Shown here: piece by piece, positions 21,051 to 33,491 of the stretch
Numbering within the stretch: position 1 is the first letter of the stretch
Layout of the letters: every line of letters starts with the position of its first letter
Source of the DNA: Krasilnikovozyma curviuscula
Lineage: Eukaryota; Basidiomycota; Tremellomycetes; Cystofilobasidiales; Mrakiaceae
Length of the DNA: 64,000 nt
Reading direction: 5' to 3'
Assembly (NCBI GenBank): GCA_014825775.1
Contig: MVAQ01000011.1
Location: 1 to 64,000, forward strand
Made by a program: the position numbers and the translations under genes
Notes under the pieces: generated by a model
The model's database searches: none
Told to the model about the DNA's origin: nothing
Seen by the model: only the letters and a program-made list of their open reading frames with translations

Positions 21051-23499
21051 ATGTCTACAGACCAAGTTCTCTCCAAGCCTTTTGCAAAGGATCTCTCCCG
21101 TAAGTTCTGACCGACTTCGCAGTTGCAACTTTCTTCAGCGGGCTTGTCCTAACAGAAATTTCCCACCTCACGCAGACCACTTGAGCGCTGAGACTCTGGC
21201 AAGAGAGGCATCTGGAATGAAGAAGATGGCCAAACTTTTAAAACCAGGCGTTATTTCATTGGCAGGGGGTGAGCAAACACTGCTTCACTCATACCGGACG
21301 AGTTTTTCGTTTCATTTTGCTGACTATTCAACCATTTTCTGGTTTCACCTTTTAGGTATGCCTCACGCTAGTCTTTTCCCCGTTTCTCATGCATCTTTTG
21401 AGATCCCAGATCCGTCGCTGCTGACTGGGTCCGTCAAGGAATGGAAGCAGCTGTCTGAACACACCCCAAAGAAAGTCATCCACCTTGACAAGAAGGGTAA
21501 CGGTGGTCCTCAGGGTGTTAGAGATATTTCTTCAATCTTGCAATAGTGAGTACTCGAGTAGCTACCTTTGTCGTCTTGCTTGTTCGGGCTGCAGTTCAGC
21601 TGCGCCATTATCAAACGCGCTGTCGTGATTGAACGTTGACTCGATTAAATTGCTCTTTCGTTTCAAAGCGGTCTCGTGGATGGAAACCCAGAGCTCGTTG
21701 GTGCTCTCAAACAAATCATGTCTCTAGTGCACGGTCTGCCAAACGCGGACACAGATTTGGGCCTCACTCTCGGCTGCACAGATGGAGTATCCAAGACGTG
21801 GACATTGCTCTGTGAGACAGGCCCAGGGAAGGAGAACGTTCTTGCTGAAGAATTCACCTTCACCTCCAGTTTGAGCTCTGGGAGAGTGAAAGGTATCACC
21901 TTCTGGCCAGTCGCGATTGACGGCGATGGTATGATTCCAGAGAGCTTGGACGAAGTGATGACCAACTGGGATGTCGAAAAACAGGGAAAGAAGCCTCACA
22001 TGGTAGGTTAAACCATTACTTTCTTGTGCGCTTTTTCCTGTATGGAAACTAACCCTTCCAAACTCCTGCGTTCCCACCCGCCTGTGCATTTGCCTTCTTG
22101 CGCCGCTCCCTAACAAGGTTTATACAATCCCCGTTGGACAAAATCCAACAGGAACCTGTCCTACGGAGGAAAGATACAACTCTATTTATGCCGTCGCGCA
22201 AAAGCACGATCTGATCATTATGGAAGATGACCCTTACTTTTGGCGTAAGTCGTGACCACAGCCTCAATTCTCCTTTAAGACATCGTTCACTGATTTATAT
22301 TTCAATTGTAGTTCAGTACCAAGATTATACGCCGGATATTGAGGCTCGTCAAGCCGGCTTGGACAAATACAAACTTCCACCTCTCCCAGCATCTCCCGGA
22401 GAAGAGGACGTGCCTGCGCTTATGGCCGCCTTCAACAATTTTGCAGGACGACGCTCGTTCTTGAGCAGAGATGTCGATGGTCGAGTCGTCAGACTGGACT
22501 CTTTCTCCAAAATGTTCGCGCCTGGTGAGTTCCTTTTGTTTTCAGCATCTTAGTCGGGACGTGCATTCCTTACATAGTTAAATTTTAATGAGCAACTAGG
22601 ACTCAGAATGGGCTGGTTCACCTCCAATGCGAACTTTGTTGAAAGACTCACGCGTATCGGTGAGTGACCTCGTGTTTCTACCCTTCATATTTGTTATTCC
22701 ATACTAACCAGCAGTTTTTATTACAACAGGAGAGACCACTACCCAAGCTGTCAATGGAACTGGTCAAGCTCTTGTTGCTTCTATCTTGGATGACAATCAC
22801 GGATGGGGAACGAGCGGATTCTGTGAGTAACTTCCTTACTTCAAATGCCTGTGTCAATATTCTTCCTTACTCACAATGCTATATATCCTTCCCTCCTTCT
22901 TTCCACTCAACCAGTACGATGGATCTACGGGGTTAGACTCGATTATCAAGAGAAGCGAGACTTTTACTTGGATAACTTAACGAAACATGTCTCGCCAGAA
23001 TACGCGACCACCGTGCCAGCTAAGGGTGGAATGTTCGTGAGTCCACCTTACATATAAGCTTCCACTACTTCTACCTGCTTTTGTTTACGGTGCTTACCAC
23101 AATTTTGTTCGATCGAGTAGCAATGGCTTGAGATCCACATCCACAAACACCCAAGGTTCACAAAGACTGAGCCAGCGCCTGCTTCTGGACCTGCTACGAA
23201 CACTGTCGCTCTCATGGCCGAATTGTGGCAGTTCCTTCTTGACCGCAATCTTTTGGTGAGCACTCCAATGCTTTATCGTTCGATATCATTGCATCACTCA
23301 CTTACATCAATGACGATGACAGGCTATCCAAGGTGTTGGATACTCTGTCCCGCTCCCACAAGGCTTTGCAAACGGTCCTAGAGGACACGTACATGATAAG
23401 TGCAACTTCCTCAGGACCACCTTCGCTGGCGAGATCGATGCGATCCAGGCTGCGATGGAGATCTTGGGTCCGGCGCTTGAAGATTTCTTTAAGGCTTGA
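21051..23499 (+). CDS. ARO8: Aromatic amino acid aminotransferase (PLP-dependent, class I)
   Basis: Eleven exons, whose lengths sum to 531 codons: 21051-21099, 21176-21268, 21356-21545, 21669-22002, 22118-22244, 22312-22524, 22600-22659, 22730-22822, 22915-23036, 23121-23255 and 23323-23499. Class I aminotransferase landmarks are clear: MKKMAKLLKPGVISLAGG, LTLGCTDGVSKTW, YTIPVGQNPTGTCPTEERY, IIMEDDPYF, and the lysine that binds pyridoxal phosphate in LDSFSKMFAPGLRMGW. This is the Aro8/kynurenine aminotransferase II type, which makes or degrades phenylalanine, tyrosine, tryptophan and often aminoadipate. The assignment to the aromatic/aminoadipate group is firm; the exact substrate range is inferred. 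Several acceptors are AAG rather than CAG. Confidence 0.92.
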
Positions 23500-23850
23500 G
23501 TAAAGATGATAGAGGGAAGTAGATGAAACGTTGTATAGGTGAAATCAAAAGTAGCATAAGTAGAGTTGGAGTTATACTGAGTAAAGGCGATAGTCAAGAG
23601 GTTGACCTAAACAAAGACACTGCTTGCGCCGTCATCAAAGACGTCTCCTTCAAGAGCCTCAAAGCTACTAGAGAACATCAGAAACCGGGTTTTTAGGCCA
23701 TTACATCAGAGTGTTACTTTGAGTCTTCCATAATTATTTTAAAAATGGGATCCAAAATTCCCTTCTGCAGCGCTGCTGGACAACCAGCTTGGAGGCCATT
23801 TCTCCTTGTGACAGTCGACCCCATCTTACCTATTTCTCAACTTTCCCACT
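23500..23850. other. Intergenic region
   Basis: Short gap between the aminotransferase and SMD3, both on the plus strand; no gene or repeat recognised. Confidence 0.5.
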
Positions 23851-25346
23851 ATGGTATGTCTTTCTTATCAAAAAGTTTGATGAAGCTTGTTCTCGGTCTT
23901 TGTTTCCCTTTAAGCTAACCCATTCCCTCTTTTTTCTGCCCTGGATCCAACCTCAAATCCCTCCCTCCTCCGGTGCAATCCCACACTGTACACCTACCTA
24001 CCGAACTCTGCCTACAATATCTAACCTATAGGCCAATCTCGGAGTTCCAGTAAAGCTGCTGCAGGAGTCGTTGGGCCACATCATTACAGTCGAGCTGAAA
24101 ACGGTACGTTTGCGAGTTACTTTTCGATATTGGTCGTTTTCCTCTTCCTACTGCGATTCAGCAGCTGACCATGTGTTTTCTTCTTCTCTTCCTTTTCCCA
24201 TCTTCTTTCTCTTGGTATTCGTGTGGCATCTCCTATTCCTTTGGACCTCTCATGACTTCACTCTTTCACCACGCCCTTCTTCTCACAAACCTCCTCGAAA
24301 ATCGACGTCCTGGCCTTACAACTGCTATACAACATCTTCACCTATTTCCCATTCCCTCATCAACTGATTCTATCTGCGTCATCGTTGACCCTGGTCCTTG
24401 TATCTCAATTTGCCCACGCCAACACTTCCAATGTCTAATGCCCGCCTTGGTTTCCCTGTCCTCCTTGTTCATCCTTCAACCCTCAAACCCTTCGTTCCCT
24501 TCTTCGTCTTCTCGCGGGGTTTCATTTTTATTTTGTGACACCATTGTCGTTGTCTCTCAATCTGGTCCCTCTGGTTCAATAACAAACCCTTGCACAATCC
24601 AACTCGACTACGTCTCTCGCCCCCAACCATTTGCTCCACGCCTTTCTCTCTATCTCTCTCACCCGAAAACCACCACATCTTTCATTCATAAACAAACAGG
24701 GCCAGACATACAGAGGCAAGCTCGCTGATGCCGAAGACTCGCTCAACATTGCCCTCCGTGAAGTGACCGTCACAAACAGGGACGGCCGCGTCTCGCAGCT
24801 CGACCAGGTGTACATCCGTGGGTCTATGGTCAGGTTCTTCATCGTTCCCGACATGTTGGCAAACGCTCCTATGTAAGTCCCACCGCTCCTTTTTCTTTCG
24901 TCGAATTCCCTTTTTTTCTGCTGCTTTCTGGTGGTACGAGGAATGGGTTGGAGCTGGGTAAATGAGAGAGTTGCAATGGGTGATGTTTTGAGGTCTCTGT
25001 TTTCCATGCATCTAAGATGATGTTGCATGAACTTGTGGCACTTAATAAGGGTTCGGGCGGTTCGTTTCCGTTAGCGCTCAGAGTTTCTCACCATTCTTGT
25101 TTCGTCCAACTGATATAGGTTTAAGAGAGTCGGACCAAATGCAATGAAGGGTCGTGGTATTGGAACGGCGAGAGGACGTGCTACCATTCTCCGAGGTTCG
25201 TCTTACCCCATCTTCGCCCTTCTCTCCCAATTCTGACTGTGCTTGTCGGGTGCTGTTTTTAATCGGTTCTAGCCAACGCGAGAAGAGGTAGAGGTGATTC
25301 TTCCAGAGGCGGTCCTCAAAGATCCAGTCAAGGCGTTCGTCGTTAA
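23851..25346 (+). CDS. SMD3: Small nuclear ribonucleoprotein Sm D3
   Basis: Five exons: 23851-23853 (ATG only), 24032-24103, 24700-24872, 25119-25195 and 25273-25346, together 132 residues. The Sm fold is clear: [20 protein letters not shown] (Sm1) and [20 protein letters not shown] (Sm2). The C-terminus ends in Gly/Arg-rich repeats ([20 protein letters not shown]), the usual site of arginine methylation. Sm D3 is part of the heptameric ring on U1, U2, U4 and U5 snRNAs. Two things are unusual: the first coding exon is only the start codon, and the second intron (24104-24699) is 596 nt and strongly pyrimidine-rich. Confidence 0.95.
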
Positions 25347-25758
25347 AAGGCACCAGCAGCAGCTGAAGGAGCAGGGCGCGACTGTTATTTGTCGGTGTGT
25401 GATGATCAAGATTGGAATGTGTAAAAGGACATGGCACAAGAAATGAAAGATGAAGGTGTTTGTAACAAGATACTGAAGTTTAAGATGAAATCGAAGTGTT
25501 GGTTTTTCACTTAATTTTAGAAAGATCAAGATCCCAGAACAACACTTTCAAGGAAGAACGACCTGTTTGTGAATCATCAGCGTTGTTTCAGAACTATTAA
25601 CATATTTTAGTCTTTTGGGTCCTTCTGATTTTTTCTATCCTCGTTGAGCTTGCTGATACCTCCCTCCCGTGCCTGAAACACGATCACCAGCTGCTCGTGC
25701 TGTTCTAAACCTCCTCTCCAACGCCAGACCAATCCTCTACAGTAGTCCAACCCAACAA
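25347..25758. other. Intergenic region between convergent genes
   Basis: Contains the 3' ends of SMD3 (plus) and of a small mitochondrial protein gene (minus). No other feature recognised. Confidence 0.5.
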
Positions 25759-26634
25759 TTATTGAGCAGACTTGAATTCAGTAGCTTGGTCGTTCTGGTG
25801 CAGTAGTAAACAAAAGGGCCCAGTCAGTCTTCGCGAAGAAGCGTGAAATCGAATGTTGCGAAGGCAAGAAAAAACGCACGGTGATGGTGAAGTGGATCTT
25901 TCCTTCCTTGTCCCACTGGATCAACTTGTGGCCAGCAAAGAGACAACCAGCACAGTAGACGGCAATGACCATAGAGGTGTAATGGAGGGCGGTGTAGAAG
26001 GCTGAGAACCCGATAGGAGAGGACGGCGGAAGGACGACGTCGACAGCACAGAGGTAGAGAGAAACAAGGCACATCAGACCCACATTTCACAATGGGTTCA
26101 CCAGCAAAAGAAGAAAAGACGTACTGAGGTAGAGGGTGTTGTACTTTCCGTACATGTGTGGTGGGAGACCTGACTTTTGGTAGGCGAGCTGCTTGTCAAT
26201 GATTTTGTTTGGTGGGTTCAAGAGACCGTCAATGAAGCCACTACAGTCGCCATTGTCATTTCAGGAGAATATGTTGAAGAGGTTGATATAGATTTGGTGG
26301 AGAAGAGCAAAGGGGAATCCATTGGAAGACGAGATTCGAAGACGCATCAAATTCGAAAATTAGGGCAAGAACAAAGCTATCAGCTCTCTGTATCCCAGCT
26401 AAAGCACGCCGCTCTACCAGTACCACAATCCCCTTCTACACAGTATGATAATTAGGTGAGAACTCACGTTGGCTTTGACTGGACTGTCTTCTTGACTGGC
26501 CATGCGTCCGAAGGGGAGGAGAATGGGATAGCCTTAGCAGCCTCCTTAGAGATGGCTGGGGCAGCGACAGAGGTCGACTGGAATCTCGATCCTGAACGGA
26601 GAGCCAGACGGAGAGTGGGACGGAGCAGCGACAT
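25759..26634 (-). CDS. Small mitochondrial membrane protein, possibly a respiratory-chain subunit
   Basis: Four exons, 26468-26634, 26125-26240, 25880-26001 and 25759-25794, close a frame of 146 residues. The N-terminus (MSLLRPTLRLALRSGSRFQS) is a strong mitochondrial presequence. Then come FIDGLLNPPNKIIDKQLAYQ and SGLPPHMYGKYNTLYL, and a helix (TSMVIAVYCAGCLFAGHKL). The organisation resembles small accessory subunits of respiratory complexes, but I do not recognise the family. The intron 26002-26124 is odd. It is 123 nt, contains no earlier AG acceptor, and its distal part encodes another hydrophobic helix (VGLMCLVSLYLCAVDVVL) in the frame of the next exon. A non-standard acceptor giving a two-helix protein therefore cannot be excluded. 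Confidence 0.6.
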
Positions 26635-26955
26635 TCTTCAGGTGTATGAGTGGGTGACTGGCTGAAGGGAAAAAGCGCTGCTGATTCGCTCTCTGCGTCG
26701 ACCCTGACTTTTTTTGCCGCAGACCTTTGGTTCAGCCACAAGCAAGGGGTTTCGCTTTTTTGATTGTCGGGTAGTAGGGACCTCTATCAGCGAAAGTCAA
26801 TCGAACCTCCACAATGATTTTGGAATAGAACAGTATTCGACTGTGATCTTTTTCCTAAGGCGACAAAATTAGCGCTTGCGCAAACAAAACGCACAATTTC
26901 CATTGATTCAAACTACAACCCATAAATCCTCCTTCTATTACAAAATACACCCAAA
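26635..26955. other. Intergenic region
   Basis: Gap between the start of the small mitochondrial protein gene and the stop of the carboxylesterase gene, both minus strand. Nothing else seen. Confidence 0.5.
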
Positions 26956-29220
26956 TTAAGCGTCATAAAGCCTCCTCAAATTCCACTTGGCCCCGCCAAC
27001 TGCCGTTTGCTTCACACCTCCAGAGCGCGCCATCACATCAGCGACCTTCAAGCAGTACTCCCAGCTCTTGTCATCCATGACGGTGATTTTTCCGTCGGCA
27101 GTGAGCACCTTATACTGCTTTAAGGAAGTGGGGCCGTAGTTAATAGGCTTCAGCTGGACAAAGTCGCACCTATTAGCCAGCAAAGGTTGCGTCAGATGAA
27201 AGGGAAGATCGAGAGACGGGGAAAGAGAGGTTGAGACGAACAGATCTTTGATCCACGCCCGCATAATAGATTCATCTGATTTTGAAGGGCCGAGCTGGAG
27301 GTCGAAGTTCCACAGAGGGGTGTCGAACGCATGGCCTACCTCCAACAGGAGCGAAAATGAAAGGCCGAGATCAGCAAGATGAACTTTTTTTTCTCTCAAA
27401 CAGGGAGACATTCACAGAAGCAAAACAAAGAACATACCAATCCCCCATGTTTTATCATACTTCTTATCGGTGAACCCTGCTCTCCAATCGATTCTATACC
27501 GCATTATCTGCCCGAGCCCACTCCCCGCGTCGTACAGCTGCTTCACCATCAACCTCTCGGGCGCTCGAATCTGACCATCAGAGATGATGTCGCCAAAGAG
27601 CTTCTTGAGGTTGCTGATATGTGGGTTTGGATCCGTGTGTGCGGACGAGTCCTTGATATGGTCGTTCTGAAAGAGCGAGATCAACGGGTCAACGACGCGG
27701 GGGTGGTAGTAGTTTCCCACTTCAACCGGGAGGTCCGAGAGAGTCTTGGGTGGGTTCGTCTCTCGGTATACAGTTTCCTGTTGAGAAAGGGTAAAGTAAA
27801 AGAACGGATGGGCCCAGTGAGAAATGGTTGAAGATATATTGTTGAGAATGGACGTTACCTCATCCCGACATTCACCGATGATGATCCTACACCCTCGCTT
27901 CTTGAATTCTCTCGCAAAGTCCCCATTAGCGAACTTCTTCATCAGTCCCTTGGGGTAGAAGAAGCCGTCGTCAACGCTCCTGAATGTATGTTCTTTGAGC
28001 GTCATGGTGACCTTCATTATGTCTTTAAACGGTACGGCGCGAAGCGCTTTCAGCTGGTCGGATGAGGAAAGCGAGTGTGAGATTTTGAGAGCTGTAAGCA
28101 GCGAGAGGTATTGATTTTCGACGGCGGAGATGGGTTTTGGATCGCATGGAATTGCGTTCGAGTACCTGTGGTGAAGAGACGCATCACCCGTAAACACCAG
28201 ATGTTTCCTTTTGTATCTTGTAAATGGTTCGGGAAGGACTTACATCACCATCTGTTTGAAAACACCCTTCTTCTCCCCCTTGACCATCAAGAAATCATGT
28301 ACCGCCTGCGAATGGACACTGTACGCCCCAGCAGACCGTCCACAGATCGTGACGCTCTCTTTATCACCCCCAAACAGCGAAACGTTCTCCTGCACCCACT
28401 CAAGTGCAAGTCGTTGGTCCCACATGCCGTAGTTACCCACAGGTCCGCCCTGAGCCTCATCCACTAACGCCTGAGACGCGAGGAATCCAAACACTGATAG
28501 GCGGTAGCCGACCGCAAGGAAGATTGCGTTGAGTGGCGCTTGGGTGATGAGTGAGACTGGGGAATGCATCAGATCTGCTGCTGGATTACCCATCTGCAGC
28601 CAACCTGCGTACAACGAAGGGGCATAAGGGACCGGGAATCAGTGGGACAAATTAAGAGAAAGGGAACACTGCGTACCTCCATGAATCCATACAAAGACGG
28701 GCCAGCCTGAAGGAGGCCTCAATGAGTCGTCTGCTGGAACCCAGATGTTGAGGTTCAAGCAGCTGGAAAGAAAAAGTCAGCGACCCACGGCGTTTAAAGC
28801 GTCTGCGCGGTATCTCACTTCTCTTCAGAATATTCAATTGTAGGATCTGGTACTCCACCAAAGGGACCGGCAGTGTAGTCCTTGAAACCATCGAAATTTA
28901 GACTAACAAATGAGCTCATGATCTGACGACGAAAAACGAAAACTGAAGTGGCTCACCGGCGGCTGAGGAGCAAACGGAGCAAACATGGTACTGTCTCTGG
29001 GTCCACCTTTTCCATCGCCATAGATATGTCCTTCCGGAAGGTGTCGAGGTAACTTGAAACGATTTTCGCCTGTTGGGGGGAGGGCGTAGGGGATCGATCT
29101 GTAAGAGCAGACGAGAGGTTTCCCGGTCTGTGGGTCGGACAGTTTAAGGCCTATGAGGGAGCCCTTTGAACCTAGGGAGAGCGTGGTGGGCTCTTCATCG
29201 AAAGAAAGGGTGTTTCCCAT
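26956..29220 (-). CDS. Type-B carboxylesterase / lipase (alpha/beta hydrolase)
   Basis: A multi-exon gene whose start is ATG 29220. The order of motifs is that of type-B carboxylesterases: RSIPYALPPTGENRFKLPR near the N-terminus, LNLNIWVP and FVWIHGG (oxyanion region), then VGYRLSVFGFLAS, GNYGMWDQRLALEWVQENV and the nucleophile elbow GRSAG. The C-terminal part has HAFDTPLW, which supplies the catalytic histidine. The acid residue is not placed with certainty. The protein hydrolyses carboxylic esters; its substrate is unknown. There is no signal peptide. Instead it begins MGNTLS, which fits the N-myristoylation consensus, so a cytosolic, membrane-attached enzyme is possible. Introns are short throughout. 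Confidence 0.88.
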
Positions 29221-29577
29221 CCTTTCTCAGTTTTCAGGTTGGTATGGGACTGGGAGATGGAGGAGCCAGTCGCCTCAGCTCTTACAGATTGGGCGAACTT
29301 CGCGGGCGGTGGCACTATTTCGGCCTCTCCCACCCACTCCCCTCCCAACACTTTTTTTTAGAAGCCGGACTTCAGCAAGCAAAACTCTTGGAAGCAACTT
29401 AGACAATTATTGTAGTTTTGGGATGGAGTGAGGTTTGAACTGTGATGACCGAGACAAAGAGCAAACAAAGAACACTTGAGACTCTTCCCCTTGTTCGAAA
29501 CGACAAGCCCAGAAAGAACATGTGTAGGTATATAGCAAGGCGATAGAAGCGTAAATGTGGAAGAAAGTTTAGGTGTT
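29221..29577. other. Intergenic region
   Basis: Lies between the carboxylesterase start (29220) and the SEC21 stop (29578), both minus strand. No further feature recognised. Confidence 0.5.
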
Positions 29578-32500
29578 TTAAATAGCGCTCATTACGAGGG
29601 TCACCGCTTCCATCTTTTCAGCCCTAACCGCTAACTCCATTGTTACGCCTTGGCCGGAACTAAACGTCATCCTCGACCTCGCAAGGACTTTTCCTCCTGC
29701 ACCCGCGACTATACCAGAAAGATTAAGCGTGTGAACCGACGTCGAGGTTGGGATTTCAGTTCCTCCCAAGGGTTCCATTCCGAGGACTGTTCGAGAACAA
29801 GAAGGGATAAGTTGGAGGCAACATAGAAATGTGAAGTGATTCACTAACCTTCAATCAAGCTATCACAAGCAGCCTTCAAGCTCTCACTTGAGCTAAGAGC
29901 AAAGGTTTCGGTTGCCGACGCACCACCTCTCAGTCTCTCCCACTCACTCGCGAACGTAGCGTAGCTAGGGACGATATAATCACCCGCCCCAACGTCGAGC
30001 TCCTCAACCTGGTACTCATCAGCATAGCCTTCTTCCTCCGGTTCACCAGAGCTTGGGTCAACCTCCTTAGACGTGAACTTGAGCGTGCAGCCGAACGACC
30101 CGGAGGCGTATGATTCGGGCTCTGTTCGAGTGAACGAGACGTACACCACACCTGGTGAGGTAGCCGATGTGATCGCTGGCACAGGGATAATGAAGTCTTC
30201 TTCCAATCCTTCACCAGAAGGCTGCATGAGTACAGAAACTTGCTCCAAGACGGTATCTGGCAGAGTGTTGCTGACGTTGAACTGCGAAGCACAATAGAAA
30301 TGGTCAAAAGATGGAACATCCGGTATTCTTAGGGAGAAGGAACGTACCTGGAAAACGATGTGTTCCTTGAAGATGTGCTTGACAGCTCCAACGATATATT
30401 CCGTTTCCCTCTCGGTGAGCTCGACGGGCCTGGCGGAGCTCTTCAGAACAGGACCGTAGCTCTCCAACTCTGGAACAGCCTTCAACTGGTCTGCATACGC
30501 AGATTGAGCTTCCGCAGCCGTAGGAGCAATTTTGTCTTCTTCCGCAGGTGCAGAAGACGCAATGACTGCAGCGTTCATCGTTTCAATGCTGGATGGTCGA
30601 GCAGCCTCCAAGCTCGCTTGTTCTCTCGAGATCTTAGGGATAGACGAAATATCGAACGCAGTAGTCGAGCTTGAAGGGTCGTTGACATATCCGACCAGCT
30701 TGGATTCGAGGGCAGCCAACGAGAAGGTAGCTTCCTCCTTGACGTATACGTCAGCGAGAGGTGGCTCGTTCATGATCTTGAGGTACATGGCAGCACGATC
30801 CCTGACTTCATCATCGACATCGTCAAGGCATCTGTTCAGCAACACATTGACGGAACCTCTGACTTTGCCATCTCCACCCCAAACACCGAACTTAGCCAGG
30901 GACGCGACAGCGGCAGCTCGCACAACGGCGTTCTCGAGGACTACTCGGTTGTAGATGTATCGGATGTACTTGGTTGGGTGAGGTGTCTTTGGTCCCTCGA
31001 TACCGAGGAGGTGAAGGATTCGGACAGAGAGTTTTGTAAATTCACAATCTTCGATAAACTCGCACAGGTGGGCGAGGGCTGCAGACCGAGTGAAATAGTT
31101 AACGAGAGCGATGAAACATAGAAACATAGATGGAGACAAAAACTGACCAGTCTCTTTACATTCATCAATGAACTTGATCATGTCAAAGATAGCCTCAACG
31201 ACAGCTCTCTTGAAGTCATAACCTCCCTCGTCCCTCAGAACACCACTCAGGAAACCAAGCATCACAGCTTGTTTTGATGGGAACTTGAGACAAAGGGATC
31301 TGATGGCCTCAACCACAATAATCTTGAACTCGTCGGTGATGTCGGTCATGAAACCAGAGATTTGCTTCATGAGACGGTCGACGGAGGCCTCGTTACCAGT
31401 CTGAGGTAAAACATTTTACAAAGTCAGTGAATAGACTCTGATAAGACTCTCACAAGAGTTAATTGCTTACCTTGAGAAGAGTAGTAATAGCGTAAGTTGC
31501 AACGCTTCTGTTTCCATCGTTGATCAAGTTCTCCAAATCCAAGTTACAGCTCATGACGCTCTGGGGGTGGGTATGACTGAGCTTGTTTAATGTCCTAATG
31601 GCAGCAAACTTTAAGACACCCTTTGGACTTGACAGGAAGAGCTGGAGGACGGCGACGGGACGGAAGAGTTCAGAAGAGGTGACGTTGCGCATCTCACAGA
31701 TTGCTCGGGCAGCTTCAATGTTGACCATGTCGGATTTGTGACGGAGAAGGGATTCGAGGAGGTCATACATTTGTTTGTGGACACTAAAATGATGACAAAG
31801 TAGAAATGAGTCGTTCGTAAGCTTGGACAAGGGAAGGTGGAGGTAGAAGAGGAAGACTATTCACTTCGGATCCTCATCCATCACCTTCCTAGCGTATCGA
31901 ATCAACATGCAAACGGCCATTGGGTTTCGCAAAACGGTGTTGGCACTAGACTTGCTACCGCTTCCACCACCGTATTGTTGAACAATCTTGGTGACGGCCA
32001 TTCTGTCGTCTCTTCGGAGGAGTAAGAGGAGGGAGATGGCGTGGTACTGAGTAATGTAAGACGTCGATTGTACCTGCTGGAAGCCAGATCCTTGAGAGCT
32101 GCCTCCACCACCCAAGTAGCCGCCGGAAGACGATGATGAGGATTGGGGGGCTTTGATGGTGATGGCTTCCTGTGCTTCGTTGGACCATCGTTTTATGACT
32201 GGGAGCGAGAGAGAGGTGAGGTGGTATGCTGAAACTAATGCTGAACTGGAAATAGAGGAGGATCTGTCGATTAGAGCAGACTTAAAGAATCGTTCAACAG
32301 ATTGGATCGCTTGGGCCTGCAAGCAAGGCGAGGCGACGAAGGCGGAGAAAAAAAAGTGTCAGTTCACGGAAGTAATCAGCCAACATGAAAGAGCAAGACA
32401 CTCACATCTACAATTCGACACAGAGCTCTAATGGCATTGGCACGATAGATGACTTCTAGGTTTGGCTGCATATCCTTCATGATGGAGGATGTGACCATTA

Positions 32501-33238
32501 TCACATCTTGAGCCGTTTGGGACAGCTCCTTGATGACAAGGTACATCATTTGACGAAGAGCGGCCTGAGATAATTATGGCAGATGTAAAAATGTAGATGT
32601 AAAGAGAAGTAGAGTTTTTGAGGATAGGAAGAAAAGACATGTGTCAGTGAACGAGATCCTCCGCCAGTTGGAACCGAATGGCAAGGAACGCCTTCGGCGT
32701 TTGTTCCAGGGTATCACAACCCCCCAAAGAAATTCTTCATATTCCTTTCTTGGGAATTTGACACCCATTCCGTGTAGAGTCTGAACAGTGTGTCGGCGAC
32801 TTTACGCTCCCACATCGCTCGCGCCTGCCAAAACCAGCCCACCACACGAACCTCCTGCCCTCACTCCTCCTGCCAGAATAATTCATGTTCTCCCAGTCTT
32901 TGGACATGATCTAGCACTTACATCTTTATGTTGGAAGAGCTTGGTTACGCCAAAAAAGAGGGTCGTAGCTTCCTGAGTGCTGAATGTTTCTCCTACGTAG
33001 AGCAGGTAGATGATTCTGGCGAGGAGAGCACGACACTTCCTGGGCGAGATTGGAGATTCATTGAATACTCGAGCTTCCTGCAATACAGTGGACTTGTCGT
33101 GGACTGGCAGGAACAGAGTGTAAAGCCAAGTGGGCCCTGATGAGTACGAACAAACGAGAGGACAACGAGAAGGAGAAAAAGAAAGGAGGGGTACTTACTT
33201 GGACGAGACTGGTCGTCTTCGTCTCTCTTGTACGACAT
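29578..33238 (-). CDS. SEC21: Coatomer gamma subunit (gamma-COP)
   Basis: The start at 33238 reads MSYKRDEDDQSRPS. The adaptin-like HEAT region follows over several exons: LQEARVFNESPISPRKCRAL (near 33.03 kb), LRQMMYLVIKELS (near 32.55 kb), VKRWSNEAQEA-type motif (32.2 kb), ETDAEAARAICEMRN-like block (31.7 kb) and a long exon 29844-31370. The last part is the appendage domain, ending ...AEKMEAVTLVMSAI at 29578. Gamma-COP is the trunk subunit of the COPI coat that forms Golgi-to-ER vesicles and pairs with p24 proteins such as EMP24 in this window. Between HEAT helices at about 32080-32150 there is a Ser/Gly-rich insertion. One intron (about 32571-32918) is near 350 nt, longer than the rest. 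Identification is secure; some exon edges are approximate. Confidence 0.93.
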
Positions 33239-33491
33239 GTCTGACCTTGGAACAGGAACCTCACTGCAATGCCTCAGTCACACAGCAGAAATGAACAAGG
33301 GAGGAGACTGAGTAAAGTTGACTGGCGAGATGCGATTCCTTCGCTGGCTCTCAGCGCGAGAACAAAATACAAAAATAAAACTCAAGAAAACCAGAGCTCT
33401 TTGTTTTCATTTTGCGTGTTTTAGGTCCTTTGCCGTAGCATTGTTGTCAGATTGTCGAAGAAACTATTTGGGTCATTATTGACTACATAGA

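Noticed and set aside
24171..24728. 185-codon open frame inside SMD3
   Set aside because: It is the pyrimidine-rich 596-nt intron plus the start of the next exon in a wrong frame; Ser/Pro/Leu bias explains the lack of stops.
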